A stretch of DNA of 64,000 nt from Akkermansia sp. N21116 (GTDB taxonomy: Bacteria > Verrucomicrobiota > Verrucomicrobiia > Verrucomicrobiales > Akkermansiaceae): NCBI RefSeq assembly GCF_029854705.2, contig NZ_CP139035.1, forward strand, positions 2,046,001 to 2,110,000, given 5' to 3'. The notes beneath the pieces were generated by a model. It was not told the DNA's origin. It saw nothing but the letters and a program-made list of their open reading frames with translations, and did no database searches. Below, in pieces: positions 52,046 to 59,951 of the stretch; position 1 is the first letter of the stretch; each line of letters begins with the position of its first letter. The translations under genes and the position numbers were made by a program.

Positions 52046-53839
52046 ATGAGAATTTACATTAATCCTGATTACAGCATTGCCGGCGAAGAGCATTTCCGGC
52101 TATCGCGCGGCGACTCACGGGAATTGGAGGTCTTTTTCATGGAACCTTATCCCGGTACCGGATTCCGGAAACTGAATCACTTGACGATGCGCTTTGGCGC
52201 CAAACCGAAGGGAGATTACCAGTTCGATGGTTTTCTAGTTTATACGGATCATTTTGAATTAAGGGAGGATTCGAGGAAAAATCCGTACTACGCAGGCATG
52301 ATTCATTTTGATTCGGCTGTTTTGTCCGATCTGCTGGCCAATGACGACTATGTAGAACTCATTGCCGAATTGGAACTGAAGATCGGTTCCCTGACTGTGA
52401 CCGTGCCGACGAGGCAGTTGAACCTGCAAATTCATAATGATGTGATCAAGGGGACGGAGGGTCTGCCGGTACCGGTGCCTGAGTATGTGACGGAGGAATA
52501 TGTTGCTTCAGAACTGCAGCGTCGAATAGATGCAAGCTTGGAAGGCTATACGGTTCGCCTTGAAGGGGCAACCGGAGAGGTTGAGGAAGCTGTCTCCGGT
52601 ATTCGCGAGGTAAAGGAAACGGTGACATCCGCTGCTGCTGCTGCTGCATTGTCGGCTGAAGGAGCATCCGGTTATGCCGCAACTGCGCTTGCCGCCGCAA
52701 AGGAAGCGAATCAAGGGGCGGCTGTCGTTGCTGCGGCTTTGGCCGAAATGCAAGGACTGACAATCGGAACAGTAACGACTTTGGATGCGGGGACACAGGC
52801 AACGGCTTCCGTGGTAAATGGTAAACTGAATTTAGGAATTCCACGAGGAGAGGTAGGTGCTGCCGGTTCTCCCGGCGTACAGGGGCCCAAGGGGGAACCC
52901 GGGGCTCCGGGAGCCAGAGGGGAAACCGGAGCGCAGGGGCCGCAAGGCATCCAGGGCATTCAGGGCCCGAAAGGCGATCCGGGCGGAGTTACGTCGATTG
53001 GCGGGAAGACGGGGGCGGTTCTCCTGGGCGAGAATTTGTCGATGATGGGCCTGACGTTGAATGCGGCTGGCAGCGGGGAGATTGATTTGTCGAATTACGA
53101 CGGGCCTGTCCACCTTTCCTACAAGGGGAAGAACATACTGAGTACGCGTGATGAAACGTGGGAGAGGACGTCTGTGCTTGATCTGGGGCCATTGAGCGGC
53201 AGCGGCAATGTGAGCGTAGCGGTTGGACAGGGAATAGCCGTTGCCGCGGGAATCAATGCATCGACCCTGGATGGATGGGAGGCATCGAGCTTTGTTCGCA
53301 CGGCAAACATCGGGACATACGCGGTCACCTCATTTGGCGGTAAGAAAGGGGCTATTGGCGTCGGCTCCAACCTGAGCATGTCTGGAAATACAGTGAACGC
53401 CTCCGGAGGAAGCGGCGGCGGAGTATCATCCGTGAATGGGCTGACGGGAGCTTTGGAATTGAAGATGGGGACGATGAGTCACCCGGATGATTCGGAGGTC
53501 ATGGCATTGTATGTGTATGCCTCTGATGAGTACGGAAATCGGTCGAATGCTTCCGATACGTATATGATGGGAATGTATGGGGCGGCGGGCGGCCCGTATA
53601 CGCAGTGCCTGGATTTCTCGCACATTCCGGCGGACCTGTCGAATTACCAGGGGGAAGTGAACATCTGTGATGCCTACGGGAACCGCGTACTCTATGGCGC
53701 ATCAGGCGAGGTGCATGTGGGCTCCGGTACTGGGAAGGTGGCTTTGTATGGGCCGGCTTCGACGCTGGAGGTGACGGGGGGCATCAATATTTCAACCCAG
53801 GGTGGAATGTATCTGAACGGGACGAAGATTCACAATTGA
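52046..53839 (+). CDS. Phage tail-fibre/baseplate-like protein with collagen-like segment
   Basis: A 597-residue protein with phage-receptor-binding architecture. Residues 1-135 form a beta-rich domain like phage upper-baseplate proteins. Residues 160-235 are an Ala-rich coiled-coil-like stem. Residues 268-313 are fifteen Gly-X-Y triplets (GPKGEPGAPGARGETG and so on). Repeated tail-fibre motifs follow (SIGGKTGAVLLGENLSM, SFGGKKGAIGVGSNLSMSG, SVNGLTGAL), then a C-terminal beta domain. There is no signal peptide and no other structural phage gene nearby. It overlaps or abuts the next gene. Confidence 0.8.
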   Translation: MRIYINPDYSIAGEEHFRLSRGDSRELEVFFMEPYPGTGFRKLNHLTMRFGAKPKGDYQFDGFLVYTDHFELREDSRKNPYYAGMIHFDSAVLSDLLANDDYVELIAELELKIGSLTVTVPTRQLNLQIHNDVIKGTEGLPVPVPEYVTEEYVASELQRRIDASLEGYTVRLEGATGEVEEAVSGIREVKETVTSAAAAAALSAEGASGYAATALAAAKEANQGAAVVAAALAEMQGLTIGTVTTLDAGTQATASVVNGKLNLGIPRGEVGAAGSPGVQGPKGEPGAPGARGETGAQGPQGIQGIQGPKGDPGGVTSIGGKTGAVLLGENLSMMGLTLNAAGSGEIDLSNYDGPVHLSYKGKNILSTRDETWERTSVLDLGPLSGSGNVSVAVGQGIAVAAGINASTLDGWEASSFVRTANIGTYAVTSFGGKKGAIGVGSNLSMSGNTVNASGGSGGGVSSVNGLTGALELKMGTMSHPDDSEVMALYVYASDEYGNRSNASDTYMMGMYGAAGGPYTQCLDFSHIPADLSNYQGEVNICDAYGNRVLYGASGEVHVGSGTGKVALYGPASTLEVTGGINISTQGGMYLNGTKIHN

Positions 53840-53844
53840 ACAAG

Positions 53845-54663
53845 ATGATGAAGAAGATGGAAAAGAAACAGACGGTGTGTATGTTCTGCTACAGGGGGGA
53901 GGAGGAGGTGATCCTGATGTCGGTGGATACTCTCCGTCGCCGGATGCCTTATGCGAACATTCATATATTCGATGACGCGGGGGATCCTCTCCCTGCCCAT
54001 ATTGTTGAAAGCCTCCGACGATCCGCCGGCGTGCATTACCACGTAACCGGCTTTGCCCGCGGAAGGAACCTGAATGGGAAGGCGGCGGTATGCGGAGTGC
54101 TCGACAGCCTGCTTGCAGCGGCGCGGGAGGATGGAAATGAGGAGGGGTATGTGATCAAGACGGATCCCGACACGTTGTTTTTGAGGCCGGACGAATATCT
54201 GGCGATGATGGAGTCCGGCTGTGCCTGGATGACTCATCCAGTGGTGGACCGTTTCTTCAGCGGCATGTTCTATGCTTTATCGGTGAAGTATTTGCCGCAG
54301 ATATCGGCGAATGCTCATCTCATGGAGATGCCGGAAGATGCGCACGAAGACTCCGTAGTAGGGAGCCTTGCCAATATTGCCGTGCACAACAGTCCGGATG
54401 GATTCCATTGGTTCAATGTGTGGAATGAGAGACACCGGTACCGTTTTTGTTCGTTTGATCCGCACCGGATGGATGAGCGGGAGTATGTGCGCTATTGCGC
54501 GCGCTACGCGCATATCTTGACGGTAGGCAATACGGGAGTGGCAGGTCTTCCCCAGGCCTACCGGGTAAAAATGATGCGGGACGTACTGGATGAGTTTTAC
54601 AAGATCGAACAATCGGCGTCCGGGTTCATGAAAGAGGAGGAGCTTGAACGGAAAAGAGAATAA
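53845..54663 (+). CDS. Glycosyltransferase-like protein paired with tail-fibre gene
   Basis: A 272-residue protein with a GT-A-like layout. The N-terminal strand is TVCMFCYRGEEEVI, the segment IHIFDDAGDPLP follows, and a DxD-type metal site appears in GYVIKTDPDTLFLRP. The sequence HPVVDRFFSGMFYALS may form the acceptor region. No signal peptide is present. The ATG at 53845 is 5 bases after the tail-fibre stop; a TTG at 53836 would overlap it. The tight pairing suggests it modifies the collagen-like protein or acts in its system. Confidence 0.68.
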   Translation: MMKKMEKKQTVCMFCYRGEEEVILMSVDTLRRRMPYANIHIFDDAGDPLPAHIVESLRRSAGVHYHVTGFARGRNLNGKAAVCGVLDSLLAAAREDGNEEGYVIKTDPDTLFLRPDEYLAMMESGCAWMTHPVVDRFFSGMFYALSVKYLPQISANAHLMEMPEDAHEDSVVGSLANIAVHNSPDGFHWFNVWNERHRYRFCSFDPHRMDEREYVRYCARYAHILTVGNTGVAGLPQAYRVKMMRDVLDEFYKIEQSASGFMKEEELERKRE

Positions 54664-54723
54664 TTCGATCAAGAGAAAGGAATGGGCGTGAGGTATGTTA
54701 AAGTAGCCTGTTCCATGTAATGT

Positions 54724-54785
54724 CCGGATACGCATTGGACTGGAGGAAGGGAGAGCAAGGGATGGATGTGCGTATCCGGCTTTTG
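54724..54785 (+). terminator. Terminator after tail-fibre/glycosyltransferase pair
   Basis: CCGGATACGCA and TGCGTATCCGG form a perfect 11-base stem with a long loop, followed by CTTTT. It lies 60 bases after the glycosyltransferase stop and shows that the pair is a closed transcription unit. Confidence 0.65.
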
Positions 54786-54825
54786 ATGAAAGGTTGCCGT
54801 TTTTGGGATCGTATTTAATTAGTAA

Positions 54826-55863
54826 ATGAAGAAGTTATTGTGGATTTCATGCCTTTGCCTTGCGATGGCTCTGTTTGTATCGTTTAAACCACGATATACG
54901 ATATCGCTTTTGCAGTTCAATATATGGCAGGAAGGTACGGTTGTTTCTGGAGGTTTTGATACCGTTGCTGATGAAATTGCCAAGGCGGATGCCGATTTTG
55001 TGACCTTGAGCGAAGTGCGCAATTACAAGGACACCCGATTTTGTGACCGGATTGTGGAAAAACTACGAGAGAAGGGGAAAACCTATTACTCATTTTATTC
55101 CAACGATTCCGGAATTTTGAGCAAGTACCCGATCAAGGAATCTTCAACGGTTTACCCTCTCAAGAACGATCAGGGATCGATTTATAAGGCGGTTGTGGAC
55201 GTGAATGGCCGGGAGTTTGCCGTCTATACGGCTCATCTTGATTATCGTCACTGTGCTTCCTACCTGCCGCGCGGTTATTCCGGGACGGATTGGCACCGGT
55301 TGCCGGAAGCTGTCAAGGATGTGGATGCCGTGCTGAAGGATAACCGGGATTCGCAGCGGAGTATAGCTATTGCCAAGTTTCTGGAAGAAGCAGCCAAAGA
55401 CAAGGCTATGGGACGCATTGTCCTATTGGGGGGAGATTTCAATGAACCATCCCATTTGGATTGGACGGAGAGTACGGCCCGTTTGTTTGACCACAATGGT
55501 CTTGTCATACCGTGGGATGTAACGGTTGCTCTGGAGAAAGCGGGATTCATGGATGCCTACCGAGAAAAATATCCCAATCCCGTGACACATCCCGGCTTCA
55601 CGTTTCCGACGGATTGTCCGGGGGTTCCTCTTCAGAAACTGGCTTGGTCTCCCAGTGCTGATGACCGGGAACGTATTGACTACGTTTTTTATCTTCCGGA
55701 ACAGAAATTATCATTGAGCAAGATTCATATGATTGGCCCCAGCGGAATGGTGTGCCGCAATCAGCGGATTCCTGCCGATACCAAAGATCCGGTAGAAAAA
55801 CCTTCCAATCTGCAAAAATGGCCAACGGACCATCGCGCCCTGTACGCCGAATTTGCCTATTAG
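54826..55863 (+). CDS. Exported endonuclease/exonuclease/phosphatase family protein
   Basis: A 345-residue protein with an N-terminal hydrophobic signal (MKKLLWISCLCLAMALFVSF). EEP-fold catalytic motifs are LLQFNIW, FVTLSEVRNY (metal-binding Glu), YTAHLDYRH, LLGGDFNEPSH, ERIDYVFYL and the final WPTDHRALYAEF. The fold covers nucleases, sphingomyelinases and phosphatases, so the substrate is open. As an exported protein it may attack extracellular phospho-ligands. Confidence 0.87.
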   Translation: MKKLLWISCLCLAMALFVSFKPRYTISLLQFNIWQEGTVVSGGFDTVADEIAKADADFVTLSEVRNYKDTRFCDRIVEKLREKGKTYYSFYSNDSGILSKYPIKESSTVYPLKNDQGSIYKAVVDVNGREFAVYTAHLDYRHCASYLPRGYSGTDWHRLPEAVKDVDAVLKDNRDSQRSIAIAKFLEEAAKDKAMGRIVLLGGDFNEPSHLDWTESTARLFDHNGLVIPWDVTVALEKAGFMDAYREKYPNPVTHPGFTFPTDCPGVPLQKLAWSPSADDRERIDYVFYLPEQKLSLSKIHMIGPSGMVCRNQRIPADTKDPVEKPSNLQKWPTDHRALYAEFAY

Positions 55864-55897
55864 ACAATTTTTTTGGAATAGCAGCAGTGGATTATAA

Positions 55898-55935
55898 GAA
55901 CAGCCGTTTCCGTTGCAAAACGGAGACGGCTGTTC
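55898..55935. terminator. Hairpin between convergent phosphatase-fold and M15 peptidase genes
   Basis: GAACAGCCGTTTCCGTT pairs with AACGGAGACGGCTGTTC with one mismatch around a short loop. T-runs are weak on both sides; the position between converging genes supports a terminator role. Confidence 0.6.
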
Positions 55936-55957
55936 GATACTAAGGGGCAATATATCG

Positions 55958-56644
55958 TTACGATAAGGTGGCGAATTGGAAGTGCATCCAATCGTAGTCG
56001 CGTTCTCGTCCGAGGGAGATTCCTCCTTCACTTTCGACGATCTTCCAGAATGTGTCGTATTCCGGAGAGGAAAACCTGGCCTTGGGGGCGTGGGTGTTGA
56101 GTCCGTTGTGGTCGGGATCCAGATCGATAGCTATACCAAAAGCATGCATGGAGAGGGATTTTCCTCCGACGATGGCGCGATTGGAGTAGCAACCTCCGTA
56201 GAGATCCAACCCCAGAGCTGAGATTCTATCTATGCCGTAGGCATCTTTCGTTTGTTGGAAGATGCTGGTGATGGCATCGGCAACCTGTTCGTGACAGGTG
56301 ATTTTTTCTACACTGGTTCCGGTGTCCCAGGAGAGTTTTAGCGGGTAGGGTACACGAATGGTGACGAGGTGGGTTCCCGGTTGTCCGAAGATGGATTTGC
56401 CGGAGCGAACTTCGGCTTGGGTAGGCCAGTGGCGGGAGGTAGATTCGAGGTTGAGGGCTTCTGCGACGGCATGGAGGGTTTTGTCTCCGGGAATTCCGTC
56501 GGCATCAAGTCCGAGGTCGGTTTGGATATCGTTCCAGTTTCCCTGGGGGAGATCGAGGATTTTTGCGATGGCTTCCGCAGTCTTAGGACCGGGTATGCCA
56601 TCGGCATTAATGCCGAGTTGGCGTTGTATGGTTCTCCAATTCAT
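55958..56644 (-). CDS. M15-family D-Ala-D-Ala peptidase, endolysin-like
   Basis: A 228-residue protein. Two short repeats at 4-27 and 38-61 share the DGIPGxKT core of peptidoglycan-binding or SPO1-type cell-wall modules. The catalytic domain is M15-like with zinc ligands His167 and Asp174 (SMHAFGIAIDLDPDHN) and His221 (DYDWMHFQF). There is no signal peptide, so release would need lysis or a holin, as for phage endolysins. It lies 2 kb from the tail-fibre pair and on the other strand. Confidence 0.82.
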   Translation of the reverse strand: MNWRTIQRQLGINADGIPGPKTAEAIAKILDLPQGNWNDIQTDLGLDADGIPGDKTLHAVAEALNLESTSRHWPTQAEVRSGKSIFGQPGTHLVTIRVPYPLKLSWDTGTSVEKITCHEQVADAITSIFQQTKDAYGIDRISALGLDLYGGCYSNRAIVGGKSLSMHAFGIAIDLDPDHNGLNTHAPKARFSSPEYDTFWKIVESEGGISLGRERDYDWMHFQFATLS

Positions 56645-56800
56645 GAGTATATGCTGTAATGGTTGTGTGGTGGAAATATTCCCCGATTGAGTTGGGAATT
56701 GGTTTCCTTTCCTGTGAATATATCAAACATTGTGAAAAATCGGGACAAAAGTCGAGGAAGGAGAATATGTGTCCGGATTTGTTTATTCATGGAGAATGAG

Positions 56801-58126
56801 TTATTGCCGGCGGAACGGTGCCGAATATTTCCTTGGGAAACGAAAGAGAATGGCCAGGATCGCAAAGACCCCCATGACGAATGGATAGTACAGGTAGCGC
56901 ATAATACCGACGGGGGAAATACCGGATAGACCAGTAGCCATGAGGAGTTGCGCTCCATAGGGAATAAGGGCCTGGGTCAGGCAGGAGAAGGTATCCAGCA
57001 AACTAGCGCTTTTGCTGGGATTGATACGGAATTTTTCCGAAATGTCTTTGGTGATAGAGCCTACGGTGATGATGGCTATCGTGTTATTGGCGGTGCAGAG
57101 GTTACAAAGACAGACGATGGCGGCGATGCATCCTTCGGCTCCGCGGCGTCCGCGAATTCGGCTTGTGAGTTTGTCAATGATGTAAGTGATGCCTCCGTTG
57201 AGACGGATCATTTCCAACATTCCTCCAGCCATGAGAGTGACGATGATGAGTTCTCCCATATCGGCAATGCCTTTGCCCATGGCGTTGATCCAAATCAGGG
57301 GCATGCATGACTGCGTAGCTGCTCCAATGATGCCCGTAGCGGCGATTCCGATGGCCAGGACGGCGAAGACGTTGATGCCCGCAATAGCCATTCCGAGGAC
57401 GATCAAGTAGGGGAGGACTTTGATCCATTCCACTTGAGAGACGGGAACGACATGGCCCATTCCGGTGCCTTCATAAATGTAGAAAAGGGTGACGAGGAGA
57501 GCTGCCGGAATGACGATCAGGCTGTTGGCTTTGAATTTGTCGCTCATGGCGCATCCCTGGGTTCGTGTGGCGGCAATGGTGGTATCGGAAATGAAGGAGA
57601 GATTATCGCCAAAGAAGGCTCCTCCTACGACAATTCCTACCATGAAGGGAAGGGGAATCCCGGATTTTTCTGCGATGCCGATAGCAACCGGAGTCAGGGC
57701 TACGATGGTTCCTACCGAGGTCCCTACGGAAAGGGAGATAAAACATGCGGCGATGAAAATACCAGCCATGAGCAGATTGTCCGGCAGGATGAAGAGGGCC
57801 AGGTTGACGGTGGCGTCAATGGATCCCATGGCCTTGGCCGATTGGGCGAAGGCTCCGGCAAGGATGAAAATCCAGATCATCATCAGGATGTTCCTGTTGG
57901 CCGTTCCGGCGGAGAAATAGTCGATTTTCCGCGAGAGGGACATTCCCTTGGTGATGACGATACTCCAGGCACTGGCTAGCAGGAAGGCGACGGCTATCGG
58001 TACCTTATAGAAATCCTGGGCGATAAGAGCTATCAGGAGGTAGAAACCGGTGAAAACAAAGAGGGGACTGAGTGCCCAGAGGCTTGGCTTGGGTGAGGGG
58101 GGATTCTGGAGCGAAGATTGAGTCAT
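56801..58126 (-). CDS. Na+/H+ antiporter, NhaC family
   Basis: A 441-residue membrane protein with about 11 hydrophobic segments. Family motifs are SVGTSVGTIVALTPVAIG and GGAFFGDNLSFISDTTIAATRTQGC. It exchanges Na+ for H+ and may instead move organic ions, since NhaC-family members vary. It stands alone between the M15 gene and a repair cluster. Confidence 0.9.
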   Translation of the reverse strand: MTQSSLQNPPSPKPSLWALSPLFVFTGFYLLIALIAQDFYKVPIAVAFLLASAWSIVITKGMSLSRKIDYFSAGTANRNILMMIWIFILAGAFAQSAKAMGSIDATVNLALFILPDNLLMAGIFIAACFISLSVGTSVGTIVALTPVAIGIAEKSGIPLPFMVGIVVGGAFFGDNLSFISDTTIAATRTQGCAMSDKFKANSLIVIPAALLVTLFYIYEGTGMGHVVPVSQVEWIKVLPYLIVLGMAIAGINVFAVLAIGIAATGIIGAATQSCMPLIWINAMGKGIADMGELIIVTLMAGGMLEMIRLNGGITYIIDKLTSRIRGRRGAEGCIAAIVCLCNLCTANNTIAIITVGSITKDISEKFRINPSKSASLLDTFSCLTQALIPYGAQLLMATGLSGISPVGIMRYLYYPFVMGVFAILAILFRFPRKYSAPFRRQ

Positions 58127-58360
58127 GGGAAGGAACGAATGAGAACGAAGGAATGCGCTGGGAGATTATAAATGATGATATTTCCCTTGTCTGTCATGAT
58201 TTTTTAATTCCTTGTCCCGTGCCCGAATGTCCCCAATGCCAGTTCCGGCAGCAATGTTGATTTCATCAAGGGACAAAACTTTTTCTTTTTCCTTGGAAGC
58301 GAGTTGTACAATCGTCTTTTGGAAGGTTGATTATTTCATTACTCTGCGAGAACGCTCATG

Positions 58361-58981
58361 TTAATCCGGTATGTATTCGCCGGAAGCGATGGCCCACAAG
58401 TAAAAGGAAGCGATCGAACAGAACGGGGAATAAAGCTCTTGGAAAGCCATAAAGCATTTTTTATCCAATTCTTCCCGGTGGTGGAGGAGTGTCAATCCTT
58501 TCCGAATCCCGAAATCTCCCCAGCTGAGAACATTCGGACGCTGGAGAGAAAAAATCATCAACATTTCAGCAGTCCAGGGACCGACTCCGGGCATGGATGT
58601 GAGGGTACGCAGGAGTTCTGCATCATTCATGAGACGGAGGGCTTCCCTTGTGATGGCTTTTTCGGCGAAGGCAGCGGCGATGCGATGGATGAAGGTGGCT
58701 TTGCGAAGTGACATGCCGCAGGATTTCAACTCTTCCGGAGAATGGGCAAGAATGGCTGGAGAGGTGACGGTTCCCCCGATGAAGTCAAGAAAGCGTTTGG
58801 ATACGCTGTCTGCCGCTTTGCCGGATATTTGCTGGGCGATGATAGAGAAGATGAGTGCGGCAAGGGGATCCGGGGTGAGCTTTCTTTTGATGATTCCGAG
58901 AGAGGCGATAGCATGAGCCATGCGAGGATCTCTTGATGAAAGATGGTCGGTTTCCCTGGTTCCGTATTCAAAATAATTCAT
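58361..58981 (-). CDS. DNA-3-methyladenine glycosylase, HhH-GPD family
   Basis: A 206-residue base-excision enzyme. The helix-hairpin-helix is TSMPGVGPWTAEMLMIF and the catalytic Asp follows in VLSWGDFGIRKG; FSIIAQQISGKAA is the family N-terminal motif. It removes alkylated bases such as 3-methyladenine. It overlaps the upstream methyltransferase gene by 14 bases, so the two form a repair operon. Confidence 0.88.
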   Translation of the reverse strand: MNYFEYGTRETDHLSSRDPRMAHAIASLGIIKRKLTPDPLAALIFSIIAQQISGKAADSVSKRFLDFIGGTVTSPAILAHSPEELKSCGMSLRKATFIHRIAAAFAEKAITREALRLMNDAELLRTLTSMPGVGPWTAEMLMIFSLQRPNVLSWGDFGIRKGLTLLHHREELDKKCFMAFQELYSPFCSIASFYLWAIASGEYIPD

Positions 58982-59444
58982 GAGCTTCGAGAGAGAGAAG
59001 TTGCCGTTTGATCGGGAGCCCGCCCGAGTAGCCTACGAGACTGCCATTGGTACCGATGACTCTGTGGCAGGGGATGATGATGGGGATGGGATTGCGTCCA
59101 TTGGCCATACCGACGGCTCGGACGGCGCGAGGGTTTCCTATGGCGGTGGCAATGGTTTTATAAGAAACGGTTGTGCCGTAGGGAATGTTCCTGAGTTCTT
59201 GCCAGACGCAGAGCATGAAGGGAGTGCCCACTGGCGACAGAGGAATTGAGAAATCCGTTAGTTTTCCGGCGAAATACTCGCCAAGCTGGCGGCATGCTTC
59301 CTGAAGGATTGGCGATGATGATGCGGATACGATGGGAACGGTCGGATGTGTCGCTGCTCTGCCGGGCAGGAGGATACGGGAAATGGCTCCTCCGGTTTCT
59401 TCAATAAGAAGGCGTCCCAGGGGAGATGTCAGTTCGGCGATCAT
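58968..59444 (-). CDS. ogt: Methylated-DNA-[protein]-cysteine S-methyltransferase
   Basis: A 158-residue Ogt/AGT that transfers methyl groups from O6-methylguanine to its own Cys126 (PIIIPCHRVIG). The DNA-binding helix region is YKTIATAIGNPRAVRAVGMANGRNP. It is coupled to the glycosylase gene by overlap and covers the complementary class of alkylation damage. Confidence 0.93.
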   Translation of the reverse strand: MIAELTSPLGRLLIEETGGAISRILLPGRAATHPTVPIVSASSSPILQEACRQLGEYFAGKLTDFSIPLSPVGTPFMLCVWQELRNIPYGTTVSYKTIATAIGNPRAVRAVGMANGRNPIPIIIPCHRVIGTNGSLVGYSGGLPIKRQLLSLEAHELF

Positions 59445-59459
59445 GGTGCTTGCAGAGAG

Positions 59460-59885
59460 TTATTCCCGGGTGGAGACGACACGTCCCCGGGCAGTTCTCA
59501 TACTCGGTTCCTGTTCGGCGTCGCATGGGGCCGGCTGTTCTTCGGCAGATTCATTGGTTTGGAATGACGGAACAAAGGAGAGGAAACCTGCCAGCAGAGG
59601 AAGCAATGTAGCCAAAGGGGAGGGGATGGCCATGAGGATGGCAATAGCTAGTCCCTTGGCAAAGGCGGTCATGAAGCGGTCTCTGCCGCTGAACCACTGC
59701 CAGAGAAAGGCGATGGTTCCTATAAGTATGGAGACGAAGATGGAGATGATGAGGAAGAATCCCCCCGTGCCGGCTTCCCCTCCGGAGAGGAGGATATCGG
59801 TTGCTAGAATGAGGATGACCAGTCCTGGGGCAAGACCGAATCGGGAGAGGGTTTTCCTGTGGGTGGGGATGGATGCGGTGTTCAT
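59460..59885 (-). CDS. Small integral membrane protein, unknown
   Basis: A 141-residue protein with three hydrophobic segments (about 18-34, 42-63 and 78-107), a short basic loop (FSGRDRFMTAFAKG), and a polar C-terminal tail rich in Glu and Arg. I do not recognise a family. It lies 15 bases before ogt and 66 bases after the cytochrome c maturation fusion on the same strand. Confidence 0.7.
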   Translation of the reverse strand: MNTASIPTHRKTLSRFGLAPGLVILILATDILLSGGEAGTGGFFLIISIFVSILIGTIAFLWQWFSGRDRFMTAFAKGLAIAILMAIPSPLATLLPLLAGFLSFVPSFQTNESAEEQPAPCDAEQEPSMRTARGRVVSTRE

Positions 59886-59951
59886 TGCCGTATAACGATT
59901 GCCGACAGAATGACGGCATTGTCTATTGGACAGGTTTCGGCTCTTTTCCGT

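Noticed and set aside
52847-52987. Gly-X-Y repeat as a possible DNA repeat or CRISPR-like element
   Set aside because: The periodicity is in codons for a collagen-like segment, with no conserved repeat/spacer structure.
58127-58360. Possible small gene or RNA in the 234-base gap before nhaC
   Set aside because: Short frames lack start context, and the TTGTCCC/GGGACAA inverted repeat has no T-run; nothing supports a gene.
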